Source: Lachnospiraceae bacterium
GTDB lineage: Bacteria; Bacillota; Clostridia; Lachnospirales; Lachnospiraceae
DNA: 6,811 nt
Assembly (NCBI GenBank): GCA_024694785.1
Contig: JAILJL010000078.1
Coordinates: 1-6,811 of the forward strand
Direction: 5' to 3'
Position 1 is the stretch's first letter. Every line of letters starts with the position of its first letter. Position numbers and translations under genes: made by a program. Below the pieces are notes generated by a model. The model saw nothing but the letters and a program-made list of their open reading frames with translations. It did no database searches and was not told the DNA's origin. Of this stretch, positions 6,095 to 6,811 are shown one piece after another.

Positions 6095-6174
6095 CCTGCG
6101 GAAGATGGGGCGAGTGTGTCCCGGTGGACCTTTTGCCAAAAAAGGAATAAAATCGGGGTGTTGTTCCCAGACTA

Positions 6175-6203
6175 TTGACAAACACTTCCTGCGTGGATAT
6201 AAT
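6175..6203 (+). promoter_or_regulatory. Consensus sigma-A promoter of the Fur-family gene
   Basis: TTGACA (6175-6180), an exact 17-bp spacer, then TATAAT (6198-6203): all twelve consensus positions match. The start site near 6210 gives a leader of about 30 nt containing AGGAGG at 6228-6233. A promoter this strong would normally need a repressor, in line with the operator that abuts the -10 box. Confidence 0.85.
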
Positions 6204-6218
6204 TGGGAATGGTTCTCA
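6204..6218 (+). promoter_or_regulatory. Fur/Zur-type operator over the start site
   Basis: TGGGAATGGTTCTCA is a near-palindrome of the 7-1-7 kind used by Fur-family repressors. It differs at two positions from the symmetrical form TGAGAATNATTCTCA. It begins directly after the -10 box and covers the predicted start site, so binding would block RNA polymerase. The gene downstream encodes a Fur-family protein, so autorepression is the simplest reading. That this exact sequence is the site for this protein is inference. Confidence 0.6.
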
Positions 6219-6239
6219 TATTCGTGCAGGAGGTGCTCT

Positions 6240-6653
6240 ATGAATTCACGGTCAAAATACAAGACGAAACAACGGGAACTCCTTATTGATTATCTCGAAT
6301 CAGTACCCGGAGTTCATATTACCGCTGCCGATGTATGCGAGTATTTCAAACGTCAAGGAGCAACTATCGGACAGTCTACTGTTTACCGTCAATTAGAGAG
6401 TCTTGTAGACGAAGGTATAATCAATAAGTACATCATAGATGGAAACAGCCCGGCTTGCTTTGAGTATATCGGGGCCGATAGTCATATAGACTCAGATATC
6501 TGCTATCATTGCAAATGCGAGAAATGCGGGAAATTGATTCATCTGCATTGTGACGAGCTTAAAGAAATACAAGGTCATCTATACAAGGAACACCAATTTA
6601 AATTGAATCCGATGCGTACCGTTTTCTACGGACTGTGTGAGCAGTGCATTTGA
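6240..6653 (+). CDS. Fur-family metal-responsive repressor, Cys-rich, possibly Zur-like
   Basis: Protein of 137 residues, the normal Fur-family length. The N-terminal winged helix (about 5-75) includes TKQRELLIDYLE, ITAADVCEYF and the recognition helix STVYRQLESLVDEGII, the most typical Fur-family block. The C-terminal dimerisation and metal-binding half contains Cys93-x2-Cys96 and Cys133-x2-Cys136, the expected structural zinc site. Further possible ligands are Cys88, His90, Cys91, His101, His103, Cys104, His113 and His118. The usual HHDH motif is replaced by C-Y-H-C, giving a more thiol-rich sensor than standard Fur, which points away from iron and towards zinc or a related metal. The start at 6240 is fixed by AGGAGG 6 nt upstream. 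It should bind DNA as a metal-loaded dimer in the cytoplasm and repress uptake genes. It is co-directional with, and 35 bp from, the small membrane protein gene. Metal identity is uncertain. Confidence 0.9.
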   Translation: MNSRSKYKTKQRELLIDYLESVPGVHITAADVCEYFKRQGATIGQSTVYRQLESLVDEGIINKYIIDGNSPACFEYIGADSHIDSDICYHCKCEKCGKLIHLHCDELKEIQGHLYKEHQFKLNPMRTVFYGLCEQCI

Positions 6654-6688
6654 TTTAAAGATTACAATAAAGGAAGGAGGAAGCAACA

Positions 6689-6811
6689 ATGGCTAGAATA
6701 AGAAGAAGCGCGGCAGCGATTATTGGAATAATTATGCTTTTTGCCATGCTGTTTTCTGCTTTCTATATCGCAGCAGAGACTGATCATGATTGTACAGGGG
6801 AAGACTGCCCA
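6689..6811 (+). CDS. Small membrane protein with HDCTGEDCP motif (runs off right edge)
   Basis: The first 41 codons are present. The ATG is preceded by AAGGAGG (6674-6680) with 8 nt spacing. MARIRR is a basic N-terminus, followed by a hydrophobic helix at about 8-28 (a signal anchor or uncleaved signal). Residues 29-41 then read AAETDHDCTGEDCP, an acidic His/Cys segment that looks like a metal-binding motif on the outer side. I recall short proteins of this type, continuing with further cysteines, next to Fur-family regulators and zinc-type ABC transporter genes in Lachnospiraceae; no function is established that I know of. It lies 35 bp after the Fur-family gene with no terminator between them, so the two are most likely one operon. 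The C-terminus and the following genes are outside the window. Confidence 0.75.
   Translation, partial: MARIRRSAAAIIGIIMLFAMLFSAFYIAAETDHDCTGEDCP

Larger units (their letters stand above)
5776..6174. other. Gene-free intergenic region between helicase and Fur-family operons
   Basis: About 400 bp without a convincing protein gene. Bases 5776-5930 are very AT-rich and must hold the helicase promoter. AT-rich repeats such as AATTATAT (minus strand, about 5860-5885) make several weak -10 matches (for example TATGAT) and none is decisive. Bases 5933-5960 hold a plus-strand promoter, 5950-6093 a hexamer array, and 6095-6174 a more GC-rich stretch with small hairpins (GTCC-CGGT-GGAC at 6118-6129; CCTTTT-GCCAA-AAAAGG at 6129-6145). 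I found no riboswitch, T-box, tRNA, SRP or tmRNA signature. Confidence 0.6.

Noticed and set aside
6061..6174. Riboswitch, T-box, SRP or tmRNA in the GC-richer stretch
   Set aside because: I checked for the core signatures (T-box GGTGG-ACC, cobalamin, FMN, TPP, glycine, SRP tetraloop, tmRNA ends); only scattered short matches such as GGTGGACC occur, without the surrounding structure.
6075..6239. In-frame 55-codon N-terminal extension of the Fur-family gene
   Set aside because: It contains the consensus promoter, operator and AGGAGG site that precede the ATG at 6240, its residues do not resemble Fur proteins, and 137 residues is the normal length.
6080..6262. Minus-strand 60-codon frame across the Fur-family promoter
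   Set aside because: No ribosome binding site, overlaps promoter and coding start of the regulator, and composition is not protein-like.

Overview
The window looks like chromosomal DNA of a low-GC Gram-positive anaerobe of the class Clostridia, most likely Lachnospiraceae. The reasons are the AT-rich intergenic DNA, strong AGGAGG-type ribosome binding sites, sigma-A-type promoters, and several proteins whose flavour I associate with that family: the kinase/HTH pair, the tandem DUF4352 protein and the small HDCTGEDCP membrane protein. This placement comes from recall and composition, not from a search.

Left part (1-1920). A Hanks-type protein-kinase-like gene runs off the left edge on the minus strand. 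It is divergent from a 153-residue helix-turn-helix regulator on the plus strand. Next, under its own extended -10 promoter, is a membrane-anchored protein with an acidic linker and two DUF4352-like domains. A strong, probably bidirectional terminator at 1891-1920 closes this block and separates it from the convergent block to the right.

Middle part (1967-5775, all minus strand, read right to left). A 921-residue PLD-nuclease/SF2-helicase/DUF3427 protein overlaps a Nudix hydrolase (MutT/NudG-like) by one base (TAATG). A short Cys-rich reading frame follows 4 nt later. It appears to be the N-terminal stub of a DUF3795-like gene joined to the C-terminal stub of an unrelated GNAT acetyltransferase gene, so it looks like a deletion scar. 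An intact ElaA-like GNAT acetyltransferase ends the block. The helicase and Nudix genes are clearly co-transcribed and look like an accessory nucleic-acid-processing or defence-type unit.

Right part (5776-6811). About 460 bp without a protein gene holds a plus-strand promoter with no evident gene, an unusual array of CCCGTA/TACGGG hexamers spaced about 54 bp apart, and a consensus promoter (TTGACA-17-TATAAT). A Fur-type operator (7-1-7) lies directly on the presumed start site of that promoter. This drives a Cys-rich Fur-family metalloregulator, probably Zur-like, and then a small membrane protein with an HDCTGEDCP motif that runs off the right edge. The arrangement suggests an autoregulated metal-homeostasis operon that continues beyond the window.
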